This document shows, piece by piece, positions 1-7,478 of a stretch of DNA of 9,413 nucleotides. This DNA comes from Pseudomonadota bacterium (GTDB taxonomy: Bacteria > Pseudomonadota > Gammaproteobacteria > Pseudomonadales > Azotimanducaceae), in the NCBI GenBank assembly GCA_027621895.1, contig JAQCAK010000048.1, forward strand, positions 1-9,413, in the 5' to 3' direction. The position numbers and the translations under genes were made by a program. Position 1 is the first letter of the stretch; each line of letters begins with the position of its first letter. The notes below the pieces were generated by a model, which saw only the letters and a list, made by a program, of their open reading frames with translations, searched no databases and was not told where the DNA came from.

Positions 1-1602
1 CGCCTGGGCCTCGGAGCCTTCTTTCAGCGCGTATTCCTGGTACTCCACCACATTGAGCGGTTCGTTCAGGGTTTCCACCAGCCCGTTGATAAAGGCGTCA
101 ATAGGACCGGAACCGACCCCCTGGATTTCCACCTCGTTATCACCGACCTGAATCCGCGCCTCGCAACTCTCGCCGCCGTCGCTCTGGGTGTGAACCTGGT
201 AATCAAGCAACTGGTAGGGTCCTTCGACCTCAATGAATTCATTGACGAATGCATCCCAGATTTTGTCTGCCTTCAGCTCACCCCCGTCCTTTTCCGAGAT
301 CTTCTGTACGATCGGACTGAACTCCAGCAACAGGCTCCGGGGCAGGGAAATGCCAAAGTAGTTTTCCAGGATGAACGCAACGCCGCCCTTGCCGGACTGG
401 CTGTTGACCCTGACAGTCTCCCGGTATGACCCTCCCACATCCGAGGGATCGATGGGCAGATAGGGCACTTCCCAGGCGCTTTCACCTCCGGATTCAACAA
501 ACGCCATACCCTTGCGAATTGCATCCTGGTGGGAACCGGAAAACGCGGTGAACACCAGTTCGCCCGCGTAGGGCTGACGCACGTGGATGGGTATCTTCGT
601 GCACTCTTCGGACACCGCCACGATTTTCGGCATGTCAGACAGGTAGAGTGCCGGGTCAATACCCTGCGAGAACATGTTCATGGCCATGGTCACAATATCG
701 AGATTCCCGGTACGCTCGCCATTGCCAAACAGGGTGCCCTCGATTCTTTCAGCACCTGCCATCAGGCCCATCTCTGAGGCCGCAACGCCTGTGCCCCGGT
801 CATTGTGCGTGTGCAGGCTGATAACCGCCTTTTCTCGTTCAGGAAGGTGACGGATAAAATACTCGATCTGATCCGCATAAATATTCGGCGTCGCCATCTC
901 CACGGTCGACGGCAGATTAAGAATAATCTTGTTGTCGATCGTGGGTTCCCAGACTTTCATGACGGCATCACAGATTTCAACGGCGAAATCCATTTCTGTT
1001 GCCGTGTAGCTTTCCGGAGAGTACTCGAGCGTCACCTGGGTACCTGCCGCTTCCAGTTCTTTCGCATAGCCCTTCACCAGAGCGGTCGCATCAGTCGCAA
1101 GCTTGATCACTTCCTCGCGCGACATGTTGAAGACCACGCGACGCTGCAGGGTCGAGGTGGAATTGTAAAGATGGAAGATGACGTGCCGGGCGCCTGCCAC
1201 TGCCTCACAGGTTCGTTCAATCAGCTCCTTTCTCGCCTGGCAGAGTACCTGGATAGCCACACCATCAGGAATGCGATCCTCGTCGATGATTTTTCTGACA
1301 AAATCAAAGTCCGTCTGCGAGGCCGCTGGAAACCCGACTTCGATTTCCTTGAAACCGATTTCGATCAGCAGATCATACATTTTCTGCTTTTCATTGGGCG
1401 TCATGGGCTCGATCAGCGCCTGGTTGCCGTCACGCAGGTCCACGCTGCACCAGCGCGGCGCCTGGCTAATCACCTGGTCAGGCCAGGTTCGATCCGGTAA
1501 CGGGATCGGCTGGAAAGGTTTGTACTTGTGGAACGGCATCTTTTTCACGGCGACGCCCGATACCGGATTCTGTTGACTGATAGATTGATCTTCTGCATTC
1601 AT
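1..1602 (-). CDS. leuA: 2-isopropylmalate synthase, long type (3' end outside window)
   Basis: LeuA condenses acetyl-CoA with 2-ketoisovalerate, the first committed and feedback-controlled step of leucine synthesis, in the cytosol. The frame reads without a stop from the ATG at 1602 to the window edge: 534 codons against a family length of about 560, so only about 25 C-terminal residues are missing. Visible signatures are RDGNQAL (57-63, metal and substrate site), HTHNDRG (264-270, metal-binding histidines) and GNGERTGN (293-300). The catalytic TIM barrel is followed, from roughly residue 440, by the C-terminal regulatory domain that binds leucine in this family. Starting N-terminally with KKMPFHKYKPF, it belongs to the longer LeuA type known from pseudomonads and actinobacteria rather than the E. 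coli type. The ribosome site is weak (GAGA, 8 nt before ATG). A 200-nt leader with a leucine-rich short ORF lies upstream. Identification is secure. Confidence 0.96.
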   Translation of the reverse strand, partial: MNAEDQSISQQNPVSGVAVKKMPFHKYKPFQPIPLPDRTWPDQVISQAPRWCSVDLRDGNQALIEPMTPNEKQKMYDLLIEIGFKEIEVGFPAASQTDFDFVRKIIDEDRIPDGVAIQVLCQARKELIERTCEAVAGARHVIFHLYNSTSTLQRRVVFNMSREEVIKLATDATALVKGYAKELEAAGTQVTLEYSPESYTATEMDFAVEICDAVMKVWEPTIDNKIILNLPSTVEMATPNIYADQIEYFIRHLPEREKAVISLHTHNDRGTGVAASEMGLMAGAERIEGTLFGNGERTGNLDIVTMAMNMFSQGIDPALYLSDMPKIVAVSEECTKIPIHVRQPYAGELVFTAFSGSHQDAIRKGMAFVESGGESAWEVPYLPIDPSDVGGSYRETVRVNSQSGKGGVAFILENYFGISLPRSLLLEFSPIVQKISEKDGGELKADKIWDAFVNEFIEVEGPYQLLDYQVHTQSDGGESCEARIQVGDNEVEIQGVGSGPIDAFINGLVETLNEPLNVVEYQEYALKEGSEAQA

Positions 1603-1632
1603 TTTGGATGTCTCGGGTAGATTCTTCTGGAA

Positions 1633-1662
1633 CTGCGGCACACGCAGTCGACTCAGCTGTGC
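1633..1662 (-). promoter_or_regulatory. Alternative hairpins in the leuA leader
   Basis: Two pairings on the minus-strand RNA share the same bases and exclude each other. The upstream one pairs GCACA (1658-1662) with TGTGC (1638-1642), with extra partial pairing inside. The downstream one is a perfect 5-bp stem, CTGCG/CGCAG (1643-1647 with 1633-1637), whose loop is that same TGTGC. They lie between the leucine-rich short ORF and leuA. This is the arrangement expected of an attenuator or a translational switch. However, no U-run follows the downstream stem, so a classical intrinsic terminator is not seen. The role is inferred. Confidence 0.4.
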
Positions 1663-1679
1663 AGGATTTAGATGGCCGC

Positions 1680-1787
1680 CTACAACGGCAGTCGTAGCAG
1701 CGCGCCCAGAGAAGACGCAGGCAGTAGCGGCAGAGAATTGCTGCTGGAGAACATGTTGTTAACCGTCTGGTTGTTCACGGTTGGCAT
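1680..1787 (-). CDS. Putative leucine-rich leader peptide of leuA (leuL-like)
   Basis: A 35-codon ORF (ATG at 1787, TAG at 1680-1682) ends 77 nt before leuA. Its last 18 residues read SLPLLPASSLGALLRLPL, with eight leucines in that stretch, two of them the usually rare CTA codon. Leader peptides rich in the end-product amino acid directly upstream of the first biosynthetic gene are the hallmark of ribosome-mediated attenuation, as for leuABCD in enterobacteria. Here the peptide is followed by mutually exclusive hairpins (1633-1662). A possible -10 box lies about 30 nt upstream of the ATG. Weak points are that no good Shine-Dalgarno precedes the ATG (only AGG very close to it), and that a second in-frame ATG at 1754 would give a 24-residue form. 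A 6-bp hairpin, AACCGT/ACGGTT, spans 1761-1782 inside the ORF. The function is inferred from position and composition. Confidence 0.55.
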   Translation of the reverse strand: MPTVNNQTVNNMFSSSNSLPLLPASSLGALLRLPL

Positions 1788-1818
1788 GGCCTGCGGTGAT
1801 CGAGAAGTTAAGGCGGAA

Positions 1819-1824
1819 ACTATA
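1819..1824 (-). promoter_or_regulatory. Candidate -10 box for leuA and its leader
   Basis: The minus strand reads TATAGT, a 5/6 match to the sigma70 -10 consensus. It would start transcription near 1812-1809, about 25 nt before the leader ORF and about 210 nt before leuA. The matching -35 is poor (GTGCAA at 16 nt spacing), so the call rests on the -10 box and on position between yrdA and the leader. Confidence 0.35.
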
Positions 1825-1859
1825 GCGCTCCTGCCAGGTTTTGCACCCCCGCCAATCCA

Positions 1860-2387
1860 TCAGGTCGGCTGAAATGGCGTAAGGTCTGTACGGAAACGCT
1901 TGTAGTTGGCGATGTATCCCATGGCGCTCATTGTCAGCCCCTTGATCTGCTCTTCACCCAGTTCCCTGACCACCTTGCCCGGGGACCCCATCACCAGCGA
2001 GCCATCCGGTATCTCCTTGCCCTCGGGGATCAGGGCATTGGCGCCGATCAGGCAGTTCCGTCCGATCTTTGCGCCATTGAGAACGACCGCATTGATGCCT
2101 ATCAGTGAATTGTCGCCAATCGTACAGCCATGGAGCATGACCTTGTGCCCAATCGTAACGTGGCGACCGATGACCAATGGCAGACCAGGATCCGTATGGA
2201 GTACAGCGCCGTCCTGAATGTTGGAGCCTTCTCCCACTGTCAGGACGTCATTGTCACCACGCAATACCGCGTTGAACCAGACACTCGCCTCGTTCTCAAG
2301 AACCACCGAACCGATCAGCGTGGCATTGTCGGCCACCCAGTAATCCCCGTTAAAAGTCGGTCTTCGCTCTCCCAGTGAATAGATCAC
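1860..2387 (-). CDS. yrdA: Gamma-carbonic-anhydrase-like hexapeptide protein YrdA
   Basis: A 175-residue left-handed beta-helix protein of the YrdA / gamma-carbonic-anhydrase family, expected to form trimers with a metal at each subunit interface. The three zinc-ligand histidines are present: H64 in AVLHTD, and H81 and H86 in GHKVMLHGC. R43 and D45 in RGDND and the Q58-D59 pair of the family are also kept. Hexapeptide turns run through most of the chain (for example IGDNSLIGINAVVLNGAKIG), followed by a C-terminal helix. Many YrdA-type members have little measured carbonic anhydrase activity, so the physiological role stays open. The start is GTG at 2387, chosen because AAGGAG (2393-2398) sits 5 nt upstream, the clearest ribosome site in the window, and because MIYSLGERRP is the usual N-terminus. 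An 82-nt gap separates it from nudL; no good promoter or terminator is visible there, so co-transcription with nudL is possible. Confidence 0.92.
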   Translation of the reverse strand: MIYSLGERRPTFNGDYWVADNATLIGSVVLENEASVWFNAVLRGDNDVLTVGEGSNIQDGAVLHTDPGLPLVIGRHVTIGHKVMLHGCTIGDNSLIGINAVVLNGAKIGRNCLIGANALIPEGKEIPDGSLVMGSPGKVVRELGEEQIKGLTMSAMGYIANYKRFRTDLTPFQPT

Positions 2388-2392
2388 GCCCT

Positions 2393-2398
2393 CTCCTT
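2393..2398 (-). promoter_or_regulatory. Shine-Dalgarno of yrdA
   Basis: AAGGAG lies on the minus strand 5 nt before the GTG at 2387. It fixes this GTG as the start of yrdA, since no in-frame ATG exists near the conserved N-terminus. Confidence 0.75.
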
Positions 2399-2469
2399 CC
2401 TGTCGTTTTACATGCGATTCATATTGCTTTCAGGCCTCGCGGCAGGCGCACTTTAACACAGCCCTGTAT

Positions 2470-3033
2470 TCAACCGTCCCGGGTCACCGACAGGAACTCG
2501 TTAATGATCATCGCTGTCAGACCCCATATCTCATATCCATCGTATTCCCAGGCGGGGACCAGCAGCTGCTCGCCATGCCGGGTCAGATCATCGACTCGAA
2601 CCGGTGCGGTGGCCATAAACCAGTCGAGGGGTACTTCGAAGACGGACGCTATTTCATCGGGATTGGGAATCACCGGCACCGCGGGTGGCAGCAGACCTAC
2701 AAAAGGCGTGACATGCAGGCCGTACTTTGAAATGAAAGGTCGCAGCGTACCAAGCACCTGAACACTGTCGGGGCGAATACCCAACTCTTCCTCGTTTTCC
2801 CGAAGCGCGGTGTATTCCAGGTAAGGGTCGGTCAGGTCAGCACGCCCGCCCGGGAACGCGACTTCTCCACCGTGGGTACTCAGCGATCCCGCGCGCTCCG
2901 TCAGCAGCACCCTGGGTGCGCCTGCCTCGTCAATGAGCGGCATCAGCACGGCCGCCTTTTCCCGCTGGTCATGCGCAGGATCAAGCAGCGTCGGCTGGTG
3001 TGCAGAGATCCGGTTTCGTATCAGTTCTATCAA
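2470..3033 (-). CDS. nudL: CoA-pyrophosphatase-type Nudix hydrolase (NudL/YeaB family)
   Basis: A cytosolic Nudix hydrolase of the NudL (UPF0035) group, whose characterised members cleave CoA and acyl-CoA to phosphopantetheine derivatives and 3',5'-ADP with Mg or Mn. With a start at TTG 3033 the protein has 187 residues, close to E. coli NudL (192). The group-specific signature LLTERAGSLSTHGGEVAFPG (43-62) runs directly into the Nudix box (62-86), which ends RENEEELGI; as in other NudL proteins the first box glutamate is replaced. The C-terminal WGLTAMIINEF (170-180) is also typical. The frame stays open far upstream, but that part lies antisense to the divergent Nudix gene and is not this protein. 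No ATG is available; TTG 3033 gives MIELIRNRIS, the expected N-terminus, while TTG 3051 would add six residues. Substrate is inferred from the family. Confidence 0.9.
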   Translation of the reverse strand: MIELIRNRISAHQPTLLDPAHDQREKAAVLMPLIDEAGAPRVLLTERAGSLSTHGGEVAFPGGRADLTDPYLEYTALRENEEELGIRPDSVQVLGTLRPFISKYGLHVTPFVGLLPPAVPVIPNPDEIASVFEVPLDWFMATAPVRVDDLTRHGEQLLVPAWEYDGYEIWGLTAMIINEFLSVTRDG

Positions 3034-3062
3034 CGGACACCCATGGGGCAAATGTTTATACT
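3034..3062 (+). promoter_or_regulatory. Promoter of the zinc-ribbon Nudix gene, likely leaderless
   Basis: CGGACA (3034-3039) and TATACT (3057-3062) are separated by exactly 17 bp, matching the sigma70 hexamers at 4/6 and 5/6 positions. Counting from the -10 box puts the transcription start at 3069-3070, that is on the A of the ATG at 3070. No Shine-Dalgarno precedes this ATG, which agrees with a leaderless mRNA. Confidence 0.5.
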
Positions 3063-3069
3063 CGGCATC

Positions 3070-3624
3070 ATGAAATATTGTAGCCAATGTGGCGATCCAG
3101 TGATGCACCGGGTACCGGAGGGCGATAATCGTCCACGATACGTCTGTGGCAGCTGCGAGACCATCCACTACCAGAACCCCCGAGTGGTCGCCGGTTGCCT
3201 CGTGCATGCCGCCGACCGGGTGCTGCTGTGCCGTCGCTCCATCGCACCCAGGGCCGGTTACTGGACCCTGCCCGCCGGATTCATGGAAAACGGGGAGACC
3301 ACAGCCCAGGGCGCGCTGCGCGAGACCCGGGAAGAGGCCAATGCCAACGCAGAAATCCTCCACCTGTACACCCTGTTTAGCCTGCCCCACATTTCCCAGA
3401 TCTACATGTTTTATCGGGCAAGACTGCTGGACGAGGATTTCTTCCCCGGGGAGGAAACACTGGAAACCCGGCTGTTCCGTGAATCCGAGATACCCTGGGA
3501 CAAGCTGGCCTTCCCCGTTGTCACCGAGACCCTGCGCCATTTCTTTGCAGATCTTCCTGCGGATGAATTTCCTGTGCGAACCCAGGACATTATCATCGAC
3601 AGAAGTCGGGACCCGATTCGTTAA
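3070..3624 (+). CDS. Zinc-ribbon Nudix hydrolase
   Basis: A 184-residue hydrolase with two parts. Residues 1-35 form a zinc ribbon (CSQC at 4-7, CGSC at 26-29). Residues 38-160 form a Nudix domain with the box G70 FMENGE76 ... R84-E85 ... E88-E89, which binds the catalytic metal. Members of this widespread proteobacterial family resemble the zinc-ribbon half of NudC; nucleoside-diphosphate substrates such as ADP-ribose or NADH are likely but not proven. In this copy the nearly invariant glycine of EExG is Asn91. The start ATG 3070 gives MKYCSQCG, the normal N-terminus; ATGs at 3043 and 3052 are in frame but would add residues upstream of it and lie at or before the promoter's -10 box. It diverges from nudL with a tiny gap and converges on purL, sharing TTAA at the stops. 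Two Nudix genes side by side suggest a common clean-up role, but this is inference. Confidence 0.92.
   Translation: MKYCSQCGDPVMHRVPEGDNRPRYVCGSCETIHYQNPRVVAGCLVHAADRVLLCRRSIAPRAGYWTLPAGFMENGETTAQGALRETREEANANAEILHLYTLFSLPHISQIYMFYRARLLDEDFFPGEETLETRLFRESEIPWDKLAFPVVTETLRHFFADLPADEFPVRTQDIIIDRSRDPIR
3077..3082 (-). promoter_or_regulatory. Candidate -10 box for nudL
   Basis: The minus strand reads TACAAT (5/6 of TATAAT), which would start transcription near 3070, about 37 nt before the TTG at 3033. No good -35 is seen at 16-18 nt. If real, it lies inside the first codons of the divergent Nudix gene, so the two promoters overlap. Confidence 0.25.
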
Positions 3625-6600
3625 CCCACCCAGACCCGGGCGTTACGGAACATTCTCATCCAGGGGCTGTCTTCGCCCCAGTCATCTGGATGCCATGAGA
3701 GCTGGACTGATCGGAACGCACGTTCGGGATGCGGCATCATTGCCAGCACGCGCCCATCCTGGCTGCAGACCCCGGTGATACCGTTGACAGACCCGTTCGG
3801 GTTCGCAGGATAGGCGGTCGTCCGCTCGCCAAAGCTGTCGATGAATCTAACGGCGACCTGATCATGCAGCTCCAGGCTGTTCAGTTTCGAGCGGGAGATA
3901 TCAACCCGCCCCTCTCCGTGACTCACGACGATCGGGAGAATTGAGCCGCGCATACCGCTGAAGAAGATCGATGGACTCTCCTCAATGCGAACCTGCGCCA
4001 GCCTGGCTTCAAACTGCTCGGACTCGTTCCTGACAAACTTCGGCCAGGAGCCGGCGCCGGGAATAATGGGCTTCAGTGTCGCCAGCATCTGGCAGCCGTT
4101 ACAGATACCCAGCGTAAACGTGTCTCTGCGATTGAAAAAGGATTCGAAGACTTCCCGAACCGCAGGCTGGTAAAGAATCGACTTGGCCCAGCCTTCTCCG
4201 GCCCCCAGCACATCACCATAGGAAAAACCGCCACAGGCGACCAGACCCTGGAACTCCGCCAGTGTCGCTTCGCCACTGACAATTTCGGACATGTGGACAT
4301 CAATTGCCGAAAATCCGGCACGGGTAAAGGCAGCCGCCATCTCAAGCTGGCTGTTGACCCCCTGCTCTCGAAGAATTGCTACACGGGGACGAACACCCGT
4401 CGCAATAAACGGCGCGGCGATATCTTCATTGATATCAAAACGACATTCGGCCCGAAGCCCGGGATCATAGTCTTCACCGATGGTTGAAAACTCCTGCTGC
4501 GCACAAATGGCGTTGTCCCGGAGTTTCTGAATCTGGAAGCTGCCGCGACTCCACTGCCGCTCGAGTTCACTGCGGTAAGACACCATCAGCTCCCGCTGCA
4601 GTTGCCTGACCCTGATCTGCTGGGCTTCTGTTACCGATCCGACATCCCGAAAAGGAATTCCTCGCTCCCGGAGAGCAGCTTTGACACCGGGCAGGGCGTC
4701 ATTGACCACCTGGATGACTCCACCGAGTTCTTCATTGAACAGAAACGGTATAGGCCACTCACCTTCCGGTACTTTGATATCAAGCCCGCATCGCGCCGCA
4801 AAAGCCATCTCCAGCAGACTGGTAATCAGGCCGCCATCAGATCGATCGTGGTAAGCCAGAATATCTTCCCGGTGCAGTTGCATGAACTCGAAAAACTGCT
4901 TGATGACACCGGCATCTTCAACATCCGGGACTTCTCCCCCGGACTGGTTGTAGCACTGGGCAAGAATGCTGCCCCCGAGACGAGTCTTGCCGCCCGCCAG
5001 GTCGATGAGCAGCAGCCGGGTATTTTCAAGCGCATACAGCTCCGGGGTCAGGGTCTCCCTGACATCAATGACCGGAGCAAAGGCAGAGACGATCAGCGAC
5101 AATGGCGAGGTCACGGACCGGTGTCGACCCTCGTCTTCCCATCGAGTCTGCATGGACATGGAATCCTTGCCGACGGGAATCGATATGCCAAGCTGCGGAC
5201 ACAGCTCCATTCCGACAGCCTTTACAGCATCGAACAGCCTGGCGTCCTCTCCCTCGACACCCGCTGCAGCCATCCAGTTTGCCGAGAGCCTGACATCCTG
5301 CAACCGGCCGATGTTGGCCGCGACAATATTCGTCAGCGCTTCTCCCACGGCCATCCTGGCTGACGCCGGGCTGGACACCAGTGCCAGCGGGGTCCTTTCG
5401 CCCATCGCCATGGCTTCACCCGTGTGACCCCGGAATCCGGACGCCGTCACCCCAACATCAGATACGGGAACCTGCCATGGCCCAACCATCTGGTCACGGC
5501 AGACCAGGCCACCCACCGATCGATCGGCAATCGTGATCAGGAACTTCTTGCTGGCAACCGTGGGATGGGAAATGACCCGGACCAGCGCCTCGGTAAAAGG
5601 GACCGCAAGCTTGAGCGGCTCCTGTTCACTCACGTGCCGCTTTACGTCCTTGTGAAGTTTTGGCGGCTTGCCAAACAGCACGGACATGGGAATATCGACC
5701 GGCGGCGTTCCCTGGAGATCGTCCGCCACGGACAGGTGGTCCGAATCCCGGGCAATACCCACCACCGCAAAGGGACATCGCTCTCGCTTGCAGATTTCCT
5801 CGAACCGGGAGAGATCCTGTTTCGAGACTGCAAGTACATAGCGCTCCTGGGCTTCATTGCACCAGATTTCCAGGGGGGTCATACCCGGTTCTGCACTCGG
5901 AATCCGGCGCAGCTCAAAGTCGCCACCGACGCCGCCATCCTTGACCAGTTCAGGGAGCGCGTTGGATAGCCCGCCTGCGCCCACATCGTGGATAAACTGA
6001 ATCGGGTTTTTCTCCCCCAGCTGCCAGCAGCGGTCAATCACTTCCTGGCAACGGTGCTGCATTTCCGGGTTGCCGCGCTGCACGCTGGCAAAGTCCAGGT
6101 CTGCATCACTGGTGCCTGTGGCCATGGATGACGCCGCCCCACCGCCCAGCCCGATCAGCATCGCCGGACCACCCAGGACGATCAGCGACGAGCCGGGATC
6201 AATAGGATTCTTGGTGACATGCTGTTCCCGGATATTGCCAAGCCCGCCCGCGATCATGATGGGTTTGTGATACCCCCTGACCTGGCCTTCAAACTCCTGC
6301 TCGAAAACCCGGAAATAACCGACAATGTTGGGTCGACCAAACTCGTTATTGAACGCGGCCCCACCGACAGGGGCTTCAATCATGATCTGCAGCGCCGAGG
6401 CGATCCTGTCAGGCTTGCCGTACCCTCTCTCCCAGGGATGTACGCCACCGGGAATCCGCAGGTTGGACACGGAAAACCCTGTCAGTCCCGCTTTTGGTCT
6501 GGCGCCGCGTCCCGTCGCACCTTCATCGCGAATCTCCCCACCGGAGCCCGTGGCCGCTCCTGGAAAGGGAGCGATAGCGGTCGGATGGTTGTGGGTCTCG

Positions 6601-7478
6601 ACTTTCATCAGGATGTGCACCCGTTCGCGCACTTCCTGGTACTCGCGGGTCTCAGGATCAGGAAAGAACCGGTAACTCCGTGAACCCTGGATCACCGAGG
6701 CGTTGTCTTCATAGGCACTCAGAACACCCTCACCATTGGTGACCCGGTAAGTGTTCTGAATCATATCCATCAGACTCAGATCCTCATCCTCACCATCGAT
6801 CGTCCAGGAGGCCCTGAATGTCTTGTGGCGACAATGCTCGGAGTTGGCCTGGGCAAACATCATCAGTTCAACGTCGGTTGGATTGCGGTCCATCGCTGTA
6901 AATGCATCCAGCAGGTATTCCATCTCGTCTTCAGTCAGCGCCATGCCGAGATCAATATTCGCCTTCTCCAGCGCAATGATGCCTTCTTCAAGCAGCGGTA
7001 CGAACTCCAGGGGACCGGGTTCATGAGACTCAAACAGGTAGTCAACCTCGAGGCTGTCCAGCACTTCTTCAGTCATGCGGTCATGAATCAGCGGATCCGC
7101 CGCGGTCGGGTCCAGCGCGCCTATCCAGTAGCCGACACCGCGCTCGATACGCCGGATGCCCTTCAGTCCGCAATTTCGCGCAATGTCGGTTGCCTTGGAA
7201 CTCCAGGGAGAGATGGTTCCGCGACGGGGAACCACGAGTCGAAATGATGGTGACACCGGCTGGATGCTGTCACGCTGATCTTCACCTGCCCCGTAGTGCA
7301 GCAGCGCCTTGAGGGTATCTGTGTCTTCTGCTGACAGATCCTGTTCGGTTTCAACGAAATGGATGTACTGGGTATCAATGCTGAGGGCATCAACCCCGGA
7401 CTTCCTGAGCTCTGCAGTGAGTTTGTCAATCCGAAACCCGGACAGGGCAGCCGGGCCTGGTACCAGCAGAATACTCAT
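3621..7478 (-). CDS. purL: Phosphoribosylformylglycinamidine synthase, large single-chain form
   Basis: PurL converts FGAR, glutamine and ATP to FGAM, the fourth step of de novo purine synthesis. The 1285-residue chain is the full gammaproteobacterial form (E. coli about 1295). In order it shows a PurS-like N-terminal domain (about 1-150), a linker, the two AIR-synthetase-like halves (about 215-590 and 640-980) and a class I glutaminase domain (about 1030-1285). ETHNHPTAIAPFPGAATGSG begins at residue 294 and carries the FGAM-synthase active-site histidine, H296. The glutaminase triad is C1126 in GICNGCQ, H1250 and E1252 in MMPHPERA. No catalytic residue is missing. The ATG at 7478 overlaps the tadA stop as ATGA, with a weak GAGAAG 3 nt upstream, so translation is probably coupled to tadA. 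Its TAA interlocks with the stop of the convergent Nudix gene, and no terminator hairpin is visible. No PurR-like box was recognised upstream. Confidence 0.97.
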   Translation of the reverse strand: MSILLVPGPAALSGFRIDKLTAELRKSGVDALSIDTQYIHFVETEQDLSAEDTDTLKALLHYGAGEDQRDSIQPVSPSFRLVVPRRGTISPWSSKATDIARNCGLKGIRRIERGVGYWIGALDPTAADPLIHDRMTEEVLDSLEVDYLFESHEPGPLEFVPLLEEGIIALEKANIDLGMALTEDEMEYLLDAFTAMDRNPTDVELMMFAQANSEHCRHKTFRASWTIDGEDEDLSLMDMIQNTYRVTNGEGVLSAYEDNASVIQGSRSYRFFPDPETREYQEVRERVHILMKVETHNHPTAIAPFPGAATGSGGEIRDEGATGRGARPKAGLTGFSVSNLRIPGGVHPWERGYGKPDRIASALQIMIEAPVGGAAFNNEFGRPNIVGYFRVFEQEFEGQVRGYHKPIMIAGGLGNIREQHVTKNPIDPGSSLIVLGGPAMLIGLGGGAASSMATGTSDADLDFASVQRGNPEMQHRCQEVIDRCWQLGEKNPIQFIHDVGAGGLSNALPELVKDGGVGGDFELRRIPSAEPGMTPLEIWCNEAQERYVLAVSKQDLSRFEEICKRERCPFAVVGIARDSDHLSVADDLQGTPPVDIPMSVLFGKPPKLHKDVKRHVSEQEPLKLAVPFTEALVRVISHPTVASKKFLITIADRSVGGLVCRDQMVGPWQVPVSDVGVTASGFRGHTGEAMAMGERTPLALVSSPASARMAVGEALTNIVAANIGRLQDVRLSANWMAAAGVEGEDARLFDAVKAVGMELCPQLGISIPVGKDSMSMQTRWEDEGRHRSVTSPLSLIVSAFAPVIDVRETLTPELYALENTRLLLIDLAGGKTRLGGSILAQCYNQSGGEVPDVEDAGVIKQFFEFMQLHREDILAYHDRSDGGLITSLLEMAFAARCGLDIKVPEGEWPIPFLFNEELGGVIQVVNDALPGVKAALRERGIPFRDVGSVTEAQQIRVRQLQRELMVSYRSELERQWSRGSFQIQKLRDNAICAQQEFSTIGEDYDPGLRAECRFDINEDIAAPFIATGVRPRVAILREQGVNSQLEMAAAFTRAGFSAIDVHMSEIVSGEATLAEFQGLVACGGFSYGDVLGAGEGWAKSILYQPAVREVFESFFNRRDTFTLGICNGCQMLATLKPIIPGAGSWPKFVRNESEQFEARLAQVRIEESPSIFFSGMRGSILPIVVSHGEGRVDISRSKLNSLELHDQVAVRFIDSFGERTTAYPANPNGSVNGITGVCSQDGRVLAMMPHPERAFRSVQLSWHPDDWGEDSPWMRMFRNARVWVG

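Noticed and set aside
805..1500. Long plus-strand open frame inside leuA (231 codons)
   Set aside because: Antisense shadow of a well-conserved leuA region; GC-rich codon bias opens this frame.
1672..1872. Plus-strand frame across the leuA leader
   Set aside because: It is the complement of the leader region, has no ribosome site or family resemblance, and the minus-strand leucine-rich ORF explains the region better.
2388..2469. ACAGGGCTGT and GCCT...AGGC dyads between nudL and yrdA as a terminator
   Set aside because: Stems of only 4 bp and no following T-run on the minus strand.
3034..3540. Upstream extension of the nudL frame to an ATG at 3540
   Set aside because: The extra 169 codons are antisense to the zinc-ribbon Nudix gene, and family length and N-terminus match a start near 3033.
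4602..5363. Long plus-strand open frame inside purL (253 codons)
   Set aside because: Antisense shadow of purL with no domain signature of its own.
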